Below, piece by piece: positions 1 through 9,394 of a stretch of 64,000 nucleotides of DNA; the first letter of the stretch is position 1; each line of letters opens with the position of its first letter. Position numbers and translations under genes: made by a program. The DNA lies in the NCBI GenBank assembly GCA_021732005.1, contig JAKFVT010000022.1, positions 1 through 64,000 on the forward strand, in the 5' to 3' direction. The notes beneath the pieces were generated by a model that made no database searches, was not told where the DNA came from, and saw only the letters and a program-made list of their open reading frames with translations. The stretch is from Mycobacterium sp. (lineage in GTDB: Bacteria; Actinomycetota; Actinomycetes; Mycobacteriales; Mycobacteriaceae).

Positions 1-2
1 CC

Positions 3-398
3 CAGGACTTCATGTATCCGTCGATCAGCAACGGCTGCCTCAAGGACGGCGGCAATGTGATCGCGACCGCGATCTCCGTCGCCGGGCCGGCCAAGATCCC
101 GACCCCGGGTCCGGCCGCCGGTCAGACCGCCTACGTCTTCACCGCGGTGGGCACTCCAGCCCCGGCCGCCGAGCAGAAGCTCCCGCTCAACGTCACCTGG
201 GTCAACCTGACCAGCGGCAAGTCGGGCAGCGTCACGCTGAAGCCCAACCCGGACATCAATTCCGCGGGCCCGACCACGCTGACCGCCATCGCCGACACCG
301 GCTCCGGCAGCATCATGTCGACGATCTTCGGCCAGGTCACCACTGTCGACAAGCAGTGCACCTTCATGCCGACAATCGGTTCGACCGTCGTCCCCTGA
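3..398 (+). CDS. C-terminal part of a hypothetical mycobacterial secreted protein (5' end outside the window)
   Basis: Open frame runs into the window edge; stop TGA at 396-398; Thr/Pro/Gly-rich beta-type exported sequence. Confidence 0.55.
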   Translation, partial: QDFMYPSISNGCLKDGGNVIATAISVAGPAKIPTPGPAAGQTAYVFTAVGTPAPAAEQKLPLNVTWVNLTSGKSGSVTLKPNPDINSAGPTTLTAIADTGSGSIMSTIFGQVTTVDKQCTFMPTIGSTVVP

Positions 399-459
399 GG
401 CCCGAAAAGCCGCGCTAGGGTTGGGATCGGCATTTCAACCCGACGGGGGTCGGTACCAC

Positions 460-1860
460 ATGGAGACGCTCGACCCACTTGACGCGATGATGCTGACGGC
501 TGAGCTGATCTCCAGCCCGATGCACGTCGCCGTCGCGCTGATCATGACCCCGCCCGCCGAGACCTCGAGCACGACGTTCATCGACGAGCTCTACGAGCAG
601 GCGCTGACCGCCTCCGACCCGGTCGACCCGCGGCTGCGCCGGCGCCCGCACCGCGGCGTGGACACCGGCGGCTTGTGGGTGTGGCGCGAGGTGGACGAGC
701 TGGACATGCGCCACCACCTGCACCGGCTGACATTGCCGGCCGATGCGGGCACCGCGGAACTCTGGGAGCTGGTGTCGGAGTTGCACGCCGAGCCGCTCGA
801 CCGGTCGGCGCCCATGTGGATGGCGTATCTGATCGACGGGCTGGAGGGTGGCCGGCTCGCCCTGTACATCAAGATCCATCACATCGTGATCGACGGCGTC
901 GCGGGCCTGAAGATGATCGCCGACTCGCTGTCGGAAGATCCGGCGCGGCGCGATATGCCGCCGTTCTTCGCCGACGCCACGCCCCCCGAACCGCCCCGTC
1001 GCCGCGGCCTCAATCCGCTGTCGATGGTGCGTGACGTCGCAGGTGTCGCGGCGTCTGGATTGAGTCTGGCCCGCAACGTCGCATCGGCGGAAGTGACCAA
1101 CCTGGTCGGCGGACTGATCACGCCCACGATCGCGGCACCGTTCGGCGCGCCGCACACCCGGTTCAACACCAAGCTGAGCCATCAACGGGCCTTTGCGGCA
1201 ACCAGCTTGGACCACAACAGAATTCGCGCTATCCAGCACGCAGCCGGTGTCACCGGCAACGACGTCGTGACGGCGTTGGTCGCCGGTGTGCTGCGGGAGT
1301 GGCTGACCGCACAGGACGAACTCCCCGAGCAGTCGCTGGTGGCGCTGTGCCCGGTGACGGTGCGCGAGCGCGACGCCGCCCCGGGCGACAACGGGCACGG
1401 CAACCAATTCGGCCTCGGGCTGTGTCCGCTGGCGACGAACCGCGACGACCCCGCGCAGCGACTGCGGCTGGTCCACGAGGCGATGGCGGGGGTCAAGTAC
1501 CAGGTCGCGGCTCGGGGCCCGGGCGCGATGCTGATGGTCCTGATGCCGGCTGTCGTGCCGACGGCGCTGGCACCGCTGCTGCCGTTCAGCTCGTGGGTGC
1601 GGCCCAGTTACAACCTGCCGATTTCGAACGTGCCGGGGCCGCCCAGGCAGTGTTACCTCAACGGCGCCAGCGTCGACGAGATCTACCCAGTGTCAGTGGT
1701 CTACGACGGGATGGCGCTCAACGTCACGTTGTGCTCCTACGCCGACCGGATCGGCGTCGGGTACATCGCCGACCGTGAGGTGATGGCCGACGTCGAGGAC
1801 CTCATTCCGCTGACCGAAACCGCGCTCGCGGAACTCGAGGCCGCCGTCGGGGTGACCTGA
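460..1860 (+). CDS. wax ester synthase/diacylglycerol acyltransferase (WS/DGAT) family protein
   Basis: METLDPLDAMML N-terminus, active-site motif HHIVIDG, C-terminal NVPGPP motif. Confidence 0.92.
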   Translation: METLDPLDAMMLTAELISSPMHVAVALIMTPPAETSSTTFIDELYEQALTASDPVDPRLRRRPHRGVDTGGLWVWREVDELDMRHHLHRLTLPADAGTAELWELVSELHAEPLDRSAPMWMAYLIDGLEGGRLALYIKIHHIVIDGVAGLKMIADSLSEDPARRDMPPFFADATPPEPPRRRGLNPLSMVRDVAGVAASGLSLARNVASAEVTNLVGGLITPTIAAPFGAPHTRFNTKLSHQRAFAATSLDHNRIRAIQHAAGVTGNDVVTALVAGVLREWLTAQDELPEQSLVALCPVTVRERDAAPGDNGHGNQFGLGLCPLATNRDDPAQRLRLVHEAMAGVKYQVAARGPGAMLMVLMPAVVPTALAPLLPFSSWVRPSYNLPISNVPGPPRQCYLNGASVDEIYPVSVVYDGMALNVTLCSYADRIGVGYIADREVMADVEDLIPLTETALAELEAAVGVT

Positions 1861-1863
1861 CCG

Positions 1864-1926
1864 CATCGAGATAGAACTGAGAGCGAATAATTTCGGCGAA
1901 ACGTCGCTCTCAGTTCTGACTCGATG
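1864..1926. terminator. long inverted repeat, probable bidirectional terminator between convergent genes
   Basis: CATCGAG..GAACTGAGAGCG / CGCTCTCAGTTC..CTCGATG; lies between the WS/DGAT stop (1860) and the DUF1059 stop (1934). Confidence 0.7.
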
Positions 1927-1933
1927 GCGGTGC

Positions 1934-2080
1934 CTAGTAGGCCATGAACAGGATTTCGTCCCGGCCGTAATCCATGCCGGGGTGCGCCGCGGCGAGGTGC
2001 TGCTTGGTGAGGTCGACGAGTTCGTCCTCGTCCTTTGCGCTGATCGCTTCGCCACACGGGCAGTTGATGTGAGTCTTCAT
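1934..2080 (-). CDS. DUF1059-like small protein, 48 aa (absent from the supplied ORF track)
   Basis: Minus-strand translation MKTHINCPCGEAISAKDEDELVDLTKQHLAAAHPGMDYGRDEILFMAY; CPCG motif; GGAGG upstream of ATG. Confidence 0.8.
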   Translation of the reverse strand: MKTHINCPCGEAISAKDEDELVDLTKQHLAAAHPGMDYGRDEILFMAY

Positions 2081-2112
2081 GCTTCCTCCTATTTCGTGGC
2101 TGAGCCGATGGC

Positions 2113-2688
2113 TCAGGCCTTCGCCTTGGCTGCGGCCTTCATCTTCTTCTTGTACGCCCTGACTTCCTCGAGCGACCCCTTGTCGACCACATCGGCGATC
2201 GACATGTGGGTGCCGGCCTTGCCGTAGTCACCGGCCGCCTCGCGCCAGCCCTTGGGGGTGACGCCGTACTGCTTGCCCAGCAGGGCCAGGAAGATCTTGG
2301 CCTTCTGCTCACCGAAGCCGGGCAGCGCCTTCAGCCGGCGCAGCACCTCGGCGCCGTCGGGGTCGCCGTCGAGCCACAGCCGGGCGGCGTCGCCGTCGTA
2401 GCGGTCGACGATCTCGCGGGCCAGGTCCTGCACACGCTTGGCCATCGATCCCGGAAACCGGTGCACCGCAGGGGTTTTCGAGAACTCTTGAGTGAACTGC
2501 TCGGGGTCGCAGTCTGCGATCAGCCGGGGGTCGATGCCGCCGATCCGCTCGGCGATCTTGCGGGGCCCGGCAAATGCCGTCTCCATCGGGATCTGCTGAT
2601 CCAGCAGCATGCCGGTCAGCAGCGCGAACGGATCCTCACTCAACAGGTCGTCGGACGCGGGATCTCCGGTGAGCTGCAATCTCGCCAT
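2113..2688 (-). CDS. HhH-GPD-type base excision DNA repair protein
   Basis: MARLQLTGDPASDDLLSEDPFALLTGMLLDQQIPMETAF; LPGFGEQKAKIF helix-hairpin-helix; Lys/Ala-rich tail. Confidence 0.85.
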   Translation of the reverse strand: MARLQLTGDPASDDLLSEDPFALLTGMLLDQQIPMETAFAGPRKIAERIGGIDPRLIADCDPEQFTQEFSKTPAVHRFPGSMAKRVQDLAREIVDRYDGDAARLWLDGDPDGAEVLRRLKALPGFGEQKAKIFLALLGKQYGVTPKGWREAAGDYGKAGTHMSIADVVDKGSLEEVRAYKKKMKAAAKAKA

Positions 2689-2759
2689 GGCCGACAGTCT
2701 AGGACGACGATCGGATCCGTTCGGGTATCTGGGCCGCTCAGGTGTGCAATCGTGAATGC

Positions 2760-3056
2760 ATGAGACGGGTGATTGCTCCTGCGGTCGCGGCGGTCGTGGC
2801 CGCTCTCGCCTTGGCAGGCACCGCGCACGCGATACCGGATCAGGGCACCCCCGAGTTCGACCTCTACATGCAGGGCCTGGCCCGCAACGGCTACAACCTG
2901 AATCCCGACACCGCGTGGCGCGTCGCACATCAGGCGTGCATCGGCGGCATACCGGGATACATCGGCCTGGAGCTGGCGGCGCAAGGCGTGATCGGCCCCG
3001 GAGCGCAGGAGCGGGTGTTCGACGTAGCCCGGAAGTACGCCTGCCCCGTCCAGTAG
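2760..3056 (+). CDS. DUF732 family secreted protein
   Basis: Signal peptide MRRVIAPAVAAVVAALALAGTAHA; two-Cys DUF732-type domain. Confidence 0.75.
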   Translation: MRRVIAPAVAAVVAALALAGTAHAIPDQGTPEFDLYMQGLARNGYNLNPDTAWRVAHQACIGGIPGYIGLELAAQGVIGPGAQERVFDVARKYACPVQ

Positions 3057-3069
3057 GCGAGGCGCCGAG

Positions 3070-4251
3070 ATGTCGGGTGCGGTAGCGCTCGCGCTGGCGG
3101 TAGCGCTCGCCGCGGTCGCATTGATCGTCGGCGCGATCGCCGTGCTGACCCGCAGCGTGGTCACCACACCGGCGGAACGTACGGTGCACGCCGCGCTGCA
3201 CACCGCCTCGCTGGCGGCGCGCTCGCTGCGCAAGGGTTTGGACGCCGACTCCGCGGCGGGCGCCGCCCCGCACCTGCGGGGGCTCACCGGCTCTGACGGG
3301 GTCGCGATCTACGACGGCGATACCGACCTGCTGGCACTCGATCCGCCTGGTGACGCCTTGTGGACGCCGGCCATCCTGGAGGTCTGTCACCACACCGCGC
3401 GCGACGCAATCTCCGGGCAGCGCCGGGTGCTCGCCCGCGACCAGACTCCCGCGGTGGTGGCCCAGCCAATGCTCGACGACGACGGCATGGTGATCGGCGT
3501 GCTCGTCGTTGTCAACACCGCCGAACCGTCGCCGGGCATGCTGGGTGCGGTCGCCGAGGTCGCGCGCTACGCCGCCAGCCAACTCGAGCTGGCCGAGCTC
3601 GACGCGTCGCGGGCCCGCCTCGACCGGGCCGAGGTGCTCGCGCTGCGCGCCCAGATCAGTCCGCATTTCATCTACAACGCGCTCAACACGATTGCCTCGT
3701 TCGTCCGCACCGACCCCGACCGGGCTCGCGACCTGATCCTGGAGTTCGCCGACTTCACCCGCTATTCGTTTCGCTCCGCCGGCCCGTACACGGCGCTGGC
3801 CGACGAGCTGCGCAACATCGATCGCTACCTCACCCTCGAGCGTGCGCGGTTCGGTCCCAACCTGTCGGTGACCCTGCAGATCGCTCCCGAGGTGCTGACC
3901 GTCGTGGTGCCGTTCCTGGCGCTGCAGCCGCTGGTCGAGAACGCGGTGCGCCACGGCCTGGCCGGGCGCCAAGGCGGATCGATCGAAATCGTCGCTCGCA
4001 ACGAGGGTTCCGACTGCGTCATCAGCGTGGAGGACGACGGCATCGGCATGGATCCTCAAGCCCTGCGTTCCGGGCACGGCGACGTCCTGGGCGACGGAGA
4101 GCAGGCAGCCCACGTCGGGCTGAGCAATGTCGACCATCGCCTGCGCGCTGCGTTCGGCAACGACTACGGTCTGGTGGTCGAGACGGCCCCGGGTGCGGGC
4201 ACGAAGGTGATCATGCGAGTGCCCAAGTTCCGCGCGGGCGTACGGGTTTAA
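3070..4251 (+). CDS. LytS-family sensor histidine kinase
   Basis: QISPHFIYNALNTIASFVRTDP His_kinase motif, LQPLVENAVRHG and DDGIGMD ATP-binding boxes. Confidence 0.92.
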   Translation: MSGAVALALAVALAAVALIVGAIAVLTRSVVTTPAERTVHAALHTASLAARSLRKGLDADSAAGAAPHLRGLTGSDGVAIYDGDTDLLALDPPGDALWTPAILEVCHHTARDAISGQRRVLARDQTPAVVAQPMLDDDGMVIGVLVVVNTAEPSPGMLGAVAEVARYAASQLELAELDASRARLDRAEVLALRAQISPHFIYNALNTIASFVRTDPDRARDLILEFADFTRYSFRSAGPYTALADELRNIDRYLTLERARFGPNLSVTLQIAPEVLTVVVPFLALQPLVENAVRHGLAGRQGGSIEIVARNEGSDCVISVEDDGIGMDPQALRSGHGDVLGDGEQAAHVGLSNVDHRLRAAFGNDYGLVVETAPGAGTKVIMRVPKFRAGVRV

Positions 4252-4259
4252 GGAGAACC

Positions 4260-5039
4260 ATGGCAGGGCTGTGGGTGCTGGCGGTCGACGACGAAGCCCC
4301 GGCGCTCGACGAGCTCACATACCTGCTCGGCGAGCATCCCGACGTCGCCGAGGTGACCGGCGCCGGCGATGCCACGTCGGCGTTGCGCATCATCAACGAG
4401 CGCACCGTGGACGCGATCTTCCTCGACATCAACATGCCGGGGCTCTCCGGCCTCGAATTGGCCAGCGTGCTGGGCAATTTCGCTCACCCGCCTGCTGTCG
4501 TGTTCGTGACCGCGCACGACGACAAGGCGGTGGCCGCCTTCGAGGTAGGCGCGCTGGACTATCTGCTCAAACCGATTCGCAAGGAGCGCCTCGACGAGGC
4601 GGTCCGCCGGGTGGTGTCCGCACGCGCCGCAGAGCCGGCCCCACCCCCCGACGAGCCGCAGGCCGACACCATCCCGGTCGAGCTCGGCGGAGTCACCCAG
4701 CTGGTGCGCTGCGACACCATCGGCTGGGTCGAGGCCGAAGGCGACTACGCCCGCCTGCACGCCGCCTCCGGCTCGCATCTGGTGCGAATTCCGTTGAGCA
4801 CCTTGGAAGACCGCTGGCGCAGCCGCGGGTTCCAGCGGGTACACAGGTCCTATCTCGTCGCACTGAACATGGTGACCGGGCTGCGCACCTCCGGCGCCTC
4901 CACGATGGTGCGGTTGCGCGCCAACGGGGCGTCGGCGCCGGTCGAGCTTCCGGTCAGCCGCCGCCAGGCCCGCGAACTGCGCGACCGGCTGATCCGCGAC
5001 CCGATGCGGACCTTCCGGCCGGGGACGGCCGATGACTAG
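4260..5039 (+). CDS. LytTR-family response regulator
   Basis: Receiver domain FLDINMPGLSGLELA with KP motif; C-terminal LytTR domain (VRCDTIGWVEAEGDYARLHA, FQRVHRSYLVALN). Confidence 0.93.
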   Translation: MAGLWVLAVDDEAPALDELTYLLGEHPDVAEVTGAGDATSALRIINERTVDAIFLDINMPGLSGLELASVLGNFAHPPAVVFVTAHDDKAVAAFEVGALDYLLKPIRKERLDEAVRRVVSARAAEPAPPPDEPQADTIPVELGGVTQLVRCDTIGWVEAEGDYARLHAASGSHLVRIPLSTLEDRWRSRGFQRVHRSYLVALNMVTGLRTSGASTMVRLRANGASAPVELPVSRRQARELRDRLIRDPMRTFRPGTADD

Positions 5040-5442
5040 GCCGGGCCGCCCGCAGCGCGAGCGTGTCGTGCTGGCCCACCGGCGCGGCAGCCGCCTGGTG
5101 CACACCCGCGTGGAGGTGCAGGAGCAGACCGAGGTCGGCGACGCGCTGGTGCGCGGACTGATGCGCGCCCAGCTCGGTTTGGCGCTGCGACTGGCCGCCG
5201 TGGTGGCGGGCGGGATGGCGGCGCTGCCGTTGCTCAACGCAGTGTTCCCAGAACTGTCCGCCGCCACCATATTCGGCGTTCGGCTGAATTGGCTGACTCT
5301 GGCGGTGCTGGTCTATCCGGCGCTCTACGCGGTCGGCCGGCTGTTCATCAAGCTGGCCGAACAAGGCGAACGCGACTTCATGGGCGTCGTCGACGATGTG
5401 CCCGATGTCGCCGGCCCGGCGGCTCCGGTAGGTCCGCCATGA
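5032..5442 (+). CDS. small membrane protein of the symporter/two-component cluster
   Basis: Overlaps both flanking genes; two hydrophobic segments. Confidence 0.7.
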   Translation: MTRPGRPQRERVVLAHRRGSRLVHTRVEVQEQTEVGDALVRGLMRAQLGLALRLAAVVAGGMAALPLLNAVFPELSAATIFGVRLNWLTLAVLVYPALYAVGRLFIKLAEQGERDFMGVVDDVPDVAGPAAPVGPP

Positions 5443-7169
5443 GCGGATCGACGGCGACGGCTCTGACCGCAGGTGGCTTGCTGGTCGCCGCGGTGGCGAC
5501 GGTGGCCGTCGGCGCCTACGGTGTTCGGCTGTCGCGCACCACATCCGACTTCCTGGTGGCGTCCCGTACTGTCGGCCCGCGATGGAATGCCGCCGCGATC
5601 TCGGGTGAATACCTTTCGGCTGCCTCGTTTCTCGGGGTCGCCGGCTTGATCGCCAAGTACGGCGCCGACGCGCTCTGGTACCCGGTCGGCTTCACCGCGG
5701 GCTACCTGGGTCTGCTGCTGTTCGTCTCCGCTCCCCTGCGCCGCTCCGGCGCCTACACCGTGCCGGATTTCGCGGAGTTCCGGCTCGGCTCGCCGAGGGT
5801 GCGCCGGGTCGCGATGCTCGTGGTCGTGACGGTCTGCATCTTCTATCTCGTTCCCCAGTATCAGGGCGCCGGACTCGCCCTGAAAGCCCTTCTCGGCGTG
5901 CCTGTTTGGATCGGACCGCTGGCGGTCGGCGGGATCGTGATCGCCAACGTCGTCGGCGGCGGCATGCGCTCGATCACGTTCGTCCAGGCCTTCCAGTACT
6001 GGCTGAAGCTGACCGCGGTCGCGGTGCCCGCGTTGGCACTGCTCATGCACTTCGGGCACGAACACCCCGCACTCGGCGGCCCGCTCCCACCCACGGTGGA
6101 CCAGCCGACCGTCGTCAGCATCGACACCGACGTGGTGGTCACGGTCGCCGACCCGGCCGGCGTGACGGTGACCGGGCCGACCCACAGCGGCGCGCTGCAC
6201 AGTCCCGGCGAATACCGGCTGCAGAAGGCCACCACCCTGACGCTGGCTGCGGGAGCTCAGACCCCCGTCGTCGTCGGCGCACCCGCCAACGGCTCGGCGT
6301 GGATCGTCAGCGGCGGTGGGTTGGGCGGGAAACATCCTCTCTACCAAGTGTTTTCCATCATGGTGGCAACATTCCTCGGCGCCATGGGCCTCCCCCATGT
6401 GCTGGTCCGCTTCTACACCAACACCGACGGGCGCGCCGCGCGTCGAACCGCGCTGAGCGTGATCGCCCTGCTGTCGCTGTTCTATCTGTTCCCCGTGCTG
6501 CTCGGGGTGTTCGCCCGGTTGTATGTGCCTCAGTTGCTCATCACCGGCAAGGCCGACGCCGCGGTGCTGCTGCTGCCGTCGGCCGCCATCGCCGGGCTGC
6601 CCGGCGAACTGCTCGGCGCGCTGGTCGCGGCCGGCGCCATCGCAGCCTTCCTGGCGACCTCGTCCGGTCTGCTGGTCAGCATCGCCGGTGCGCTGTCCAC
6701 CGACGTGCTGCGCGGCCGGGTCCGCGACTTCCGGATGGTGGCGCTGATCGCCGGCCTGATCCCGATTCCGCTCTCGGTCGTCGCGCCGGTCCTGGAGCTG
6801 TCGCGCGGTGTGGGTCTGGCGTTCGCCGTCGCGGCGTCCACTCTGTGCCCGCTGCTGGTCCTCGGCATCTGGTGGCGTGGGCTGACCGCGGCCGGGGCGA
6901 TCGCCGGGTTGGCGGTCGGCGCCCTGGCCTCCGGTCTGGCCATCCTCGTCGCGATCACCGGCTGGGTCGGCGACGACGTGCTCGGCGGCTGGCTGACGAC
7001 GCTGATCGGCTACCCGGCCGCCATCACCGTTCCGCTGGCGTTCGCGACGATGGTGCTCGTCAGCCGCATCACCCGGACCGACGTGCCCCCCGATGTGGCA
7101 CGCATCTTCGCCCGCATGCATGTGCCGGAGCGCCTCGGCATGGGTCTGGAACGAGTCCCGCGCGGCTGA
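5439..7169 (+). CDS. sodium:solute symporter (SSS) family, cation/acetate symporter-like
   Basis: DFLVASRTVGPRWNAAAISGEYLSAASFLGVAGLIAKYG; GLPHVLVRFYT motif. Confidence 0.88.
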   Translation: MSGSTATALTAGGLLVAAVATVAVGAYGVRLSRTTSDFLVASRTVGPRWNAAAISGEYLSAASFLGVAGLIAKYGADALWYPVGFTAGYLGLLLFVSAPLRRSGAYTVPDFAEFRLGSPRVRRVAMLVVVTVCIFYLVPQYQGAGLALKALLGVPVWIGPLAVGGIVIANVVGGGMRSITFVQAFQYWLKLTAVAVPALALLMHFGHEHPALGGPLPPTVDQPTVVSIDTDVVVTVADPAGVTVTGPTHSGALHSPGEYRLQKATTLTLAAGAQTPVVVGAPANGSAWIVSGGGLGGKHPLYQVFSIMVATFLGAMGLPHVLVRFYTNTDGRAARRTALSVIALLSLFYLFPVLLGVFARLYVPQLLITGKADAAVLLLPSAAIAGLPGELLGALVAAGAIAAFLATSSGLLVSIAGALSTDVLRGRVRDFRMVALIAGLIPIPLSVVAPVLELSRGVGLAFAVAASTLCPLLVLGIWWRGLTAAGAIAGLAVGALASGLAILVAITGWVGDDVLGGWLTTLIGYPAAITVPLAFATMVLVSRITRTDVPPDVARIFARMHVPERLGMGLERVPRG

Positions 7170-7171
7170 GC

Positions 7172-7202
7172 CAACCGTTCAGCGCCGACCGACAACCGTT
7201 CA
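7172..7202 (+). promoter_or_regulatory. candidate LytTR response-regulator binding site
   Basis: Direct repeat CAACCGTTCA at 7172-7181 and 7193-7202, 21 bp start to start, upstream of the DUF485 gene. Confidence 0.5.
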
Positions 7203-7298
7203 ACGCATGGTCCGCGCGCGCTCTAGGACTGTGATGCACCTCTCAATAGCCTGTGAACACGACCGGAGTTCACACCTTTTCGAGCTGAGGAGCACGCG

Positions 7299-7649
7299 GT
7301 GTCCACAACCGACCTGCCGCCACGGGAGACCCATCCCAGCGGGGCCCAATACCTGGCCATGCAGGCCAGTCCTGAGTTTCAGGAGCTGCGCCGCACACTG
7401 CGCCGCTTCGTGTTTCCCACCACTGCCTTCTTCCTGATCTGGTACGCCACCTATGTGCTGCTGGGTGCCTTCGCCCACGACTTCATGGCGATCAAGGTGT
7501 GGGGCAACATCAACGTCGGGCTGCTCATCGGTCTGGGCCAATTCGTGACGACGTTCCTCATCACGGGCCTCTACGTGCGGTTCGCCAATCGGGAACTCGA
7601 CCCGCGCGCCGAGGCCATCCGCACCGAGATGGAAGGCACCGCCAAGTGA
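7299..7649 (+). CDS. DUF485 family membrane protein
   Basis: Two-TM protein next to an acetate symporter gene; GTG start. Confidence 0.85.
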   Translation: MSTTDLPPRETHPSGAQYLAMQASPEFQELRRTLRRFVFPTTAFFLIWYATYVLLGAFAHDFMAIKVWGNINVGLLIGLGQFVTTFLITGLYVRFANRELDPRAEAIRTEMEGTAK

Positions 7650-9280
7650 GCACCACCGTCCTCGCCGAGGCAGCCCGAATCGGCAATCCGGTCATCAACA
7701 TCAGCATCTTCGTGGCCTTCGTGCTCATCACGTTGTTCATCGTGATCCGCGCCGGCCGCTCCAACACCAACGCCACCGAGTTCTTCACCGGCGGCCGAGC
7801 GTTCTCCGGGCCGCAGAACGGCATCGCCATCGCCGGTGATTATCTTTCTGCGGCAAGCTTTCTCGGCATCGCCGGCGCCATCGCGGTGTACGGCTATGAC
7901 GGCTTCCTCTATTCGATCGGCTTCCTGGTGGCCTGGCTGGTCGCCCTCCTGCTGGTCGCCGAATTGCTGCGCAACACAGGCAAATTCACGATGGCCGACG
8001 TGTTGAGCTTCCGGCTCAAGCAGCGGCCGGTGCGGGTCGCCGCGGCCACCTCGACGCTGACGGTGTCACTGTTCTACCTGCTGGCCCAGATGGCCGGTGC
8101 CGGTGGCCTGGTCGCGCTGCTGCTCGACGTCCACGGCCGCACCGCCCAGTCCTTGGTGATCGCGGTGGTCGGCGTGCTGATGATCGTCTACGTCCTGGTC
8201 GGCGGCATGAAAGGCACCACCTGGGTACAGATCATCAAGGCCGTCCTGCTGATCGCAGGTGCGGCAATCATGACGGCCATGGTGCTGGTCAAGTTCGGCC
8301 TGAACTTCTCCGACATCCTGGGTTCGGCGCAGCAGATGGTGCATGAGGCCACCACAAAGGGCGTCGCCAGCCGTGACGTGCTGGCCCCCGGGGCCCAGTA
8401 CGGCGCCAACACCACCTCGAAGATCAACCTGCTGTCGCTGGGGCTGGCGCTGGTGCTGGGCACTGCGGGCCTTCCGCACGTGCTGATGCGCTTTTACACG
8501 GTACCGACGGCGAAAGAGGCTCGTCGCTCGGTGGTGTGGGCGATCGGTCTGATCGGCGCCTTCTACCTCTTCACCCTGGCGCTGGGCTACGGCGCGGCCG
8601 CGATGGTCGGGCCCGACAAGATCCTGGCGGCTCCCGGCGGACAGAACTCGGCCGCACCGCTGCTCGCATTCCAACTCGGCGGGGTGATCCTGCTCGGCGT
8701 CATCTCGGCGGTAGCCTTCGCCACCATCCTGGCCGTGGTCGCGGGTCTCACCATCACCGCCTCGGCGTCCTTCGCCCACGATGTCTATGCCAGCGTGCTC
8801 AAGAGTCACAAGGTGACCGAGGAGGAACAGGTCAAGGTCTCCCGGATCACCGCGGTGGTGCTCGGTGTCGCCGCGATCGGACTGGGCATCCTGGCCAACG
8901 GCCAGAACGTCGCGTTCCTGGTGGCGCTGGCGTTCGCGGTGGCGGCCTCGGCCAACCTGCCGACCATCGTGTACTCGCTGTACTGGAAGCGGTTCAACAC
9001 CCGCGGCGCGCTGTGGAGCATGTACGGCGGCCTGATCAGCTGCCTGGTGCTGATCGTCTTCTCGCCGGCAGTCTCGGGCAACAAGACCGCGATGATCCCC
9101 GGCGCCAATTTCGACTGGTTCCCGCTGGCCAACCCCGGCATCGTGTCGATCCCGCTGGCGTTCGTCCTCGGCATCGTCGGAACGCTGACGTCGAAGGACG
9201 CGGGCGATCCGGAGCTCAACGCGGAGATGGAGGTCCGGTCGCTGACCGGTGTGGGCGCGGAGAAGGCCACGCACCACTAG
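7646..9280 (+). CDS. cation acetate symporter (ActP-like, SSS family)
   Basis: TEFFTGGRAFSGPQNGIAIAGDYLSAASFLGIAG; GTAGLPHVLMRFYTVPTAKEARRS; overlaps the DUF485 stop. Confidence 0.92.
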   Translation: MSTTVLAEAARIGNPVINISIFVAFVLITLFIVIRAGRSNTNATEFFTGGRAFSGPQNGIAIAGDYLSAASFLGIAGAIAVYGYDGFLYSIGFLVAWLVALLLVAELLRNTGKFTMADVLSFRLKQRPVRVAAATSTLTVSLFYLLAQMAGAGGLVALLLDVHGRTAQSLVIAVVGVLMIVYVLVGGMKGTTWVQIIKAVLLIAGAAIMTAMVLVKFGLNFSDILGSAQQMVHEATTKGVASRDVLAPGAQYGANTTSKINLLSLGLALVLGTAGLPHVLMRFYTVPTAKEARRSVVWAIGLIGAFYLFTLALGYGAAAMVGPDKILAAPGGQNSAAPLLAFQLGGVILLGVISAVAFATILAVVAGLTITASASFAHDVYASVLKSHKVTEEEQVKVSRITAVVLGVAAIGLGILANGQNVAFLVALAFAVAASANLPTIVYSLYWKRFNTRGALWSMYGGLISCLVLIVFSPAVSGNKTAMIPGANFDWFPLANPGIVSIPLAFVLGIVGTLTSKDAGDPELNAEMEVRSLTGVGAEKATHH

Positions 9281-9394
9281 GCCCTGACGAATATTGAGGT
9301 GAGAATCTCGCCGGGTCCGGGAATGGTGTGGGTGTGCCGACGACGTTGACCCACCTATGACCCCGAGTCGCTCCGCTCCAGCCCGCCGGATCCC

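Noticed and set aside
415-1476. 353-aa minus-strand ORF opposite WS/DGAT
   Set aside because: High-GC antisense shadow.
5325-7121. 598-aa minus-strand ORF
   Set aside because: Antisense to a clear SSS symporter; His/Gln/Arg-rich shadow composition.
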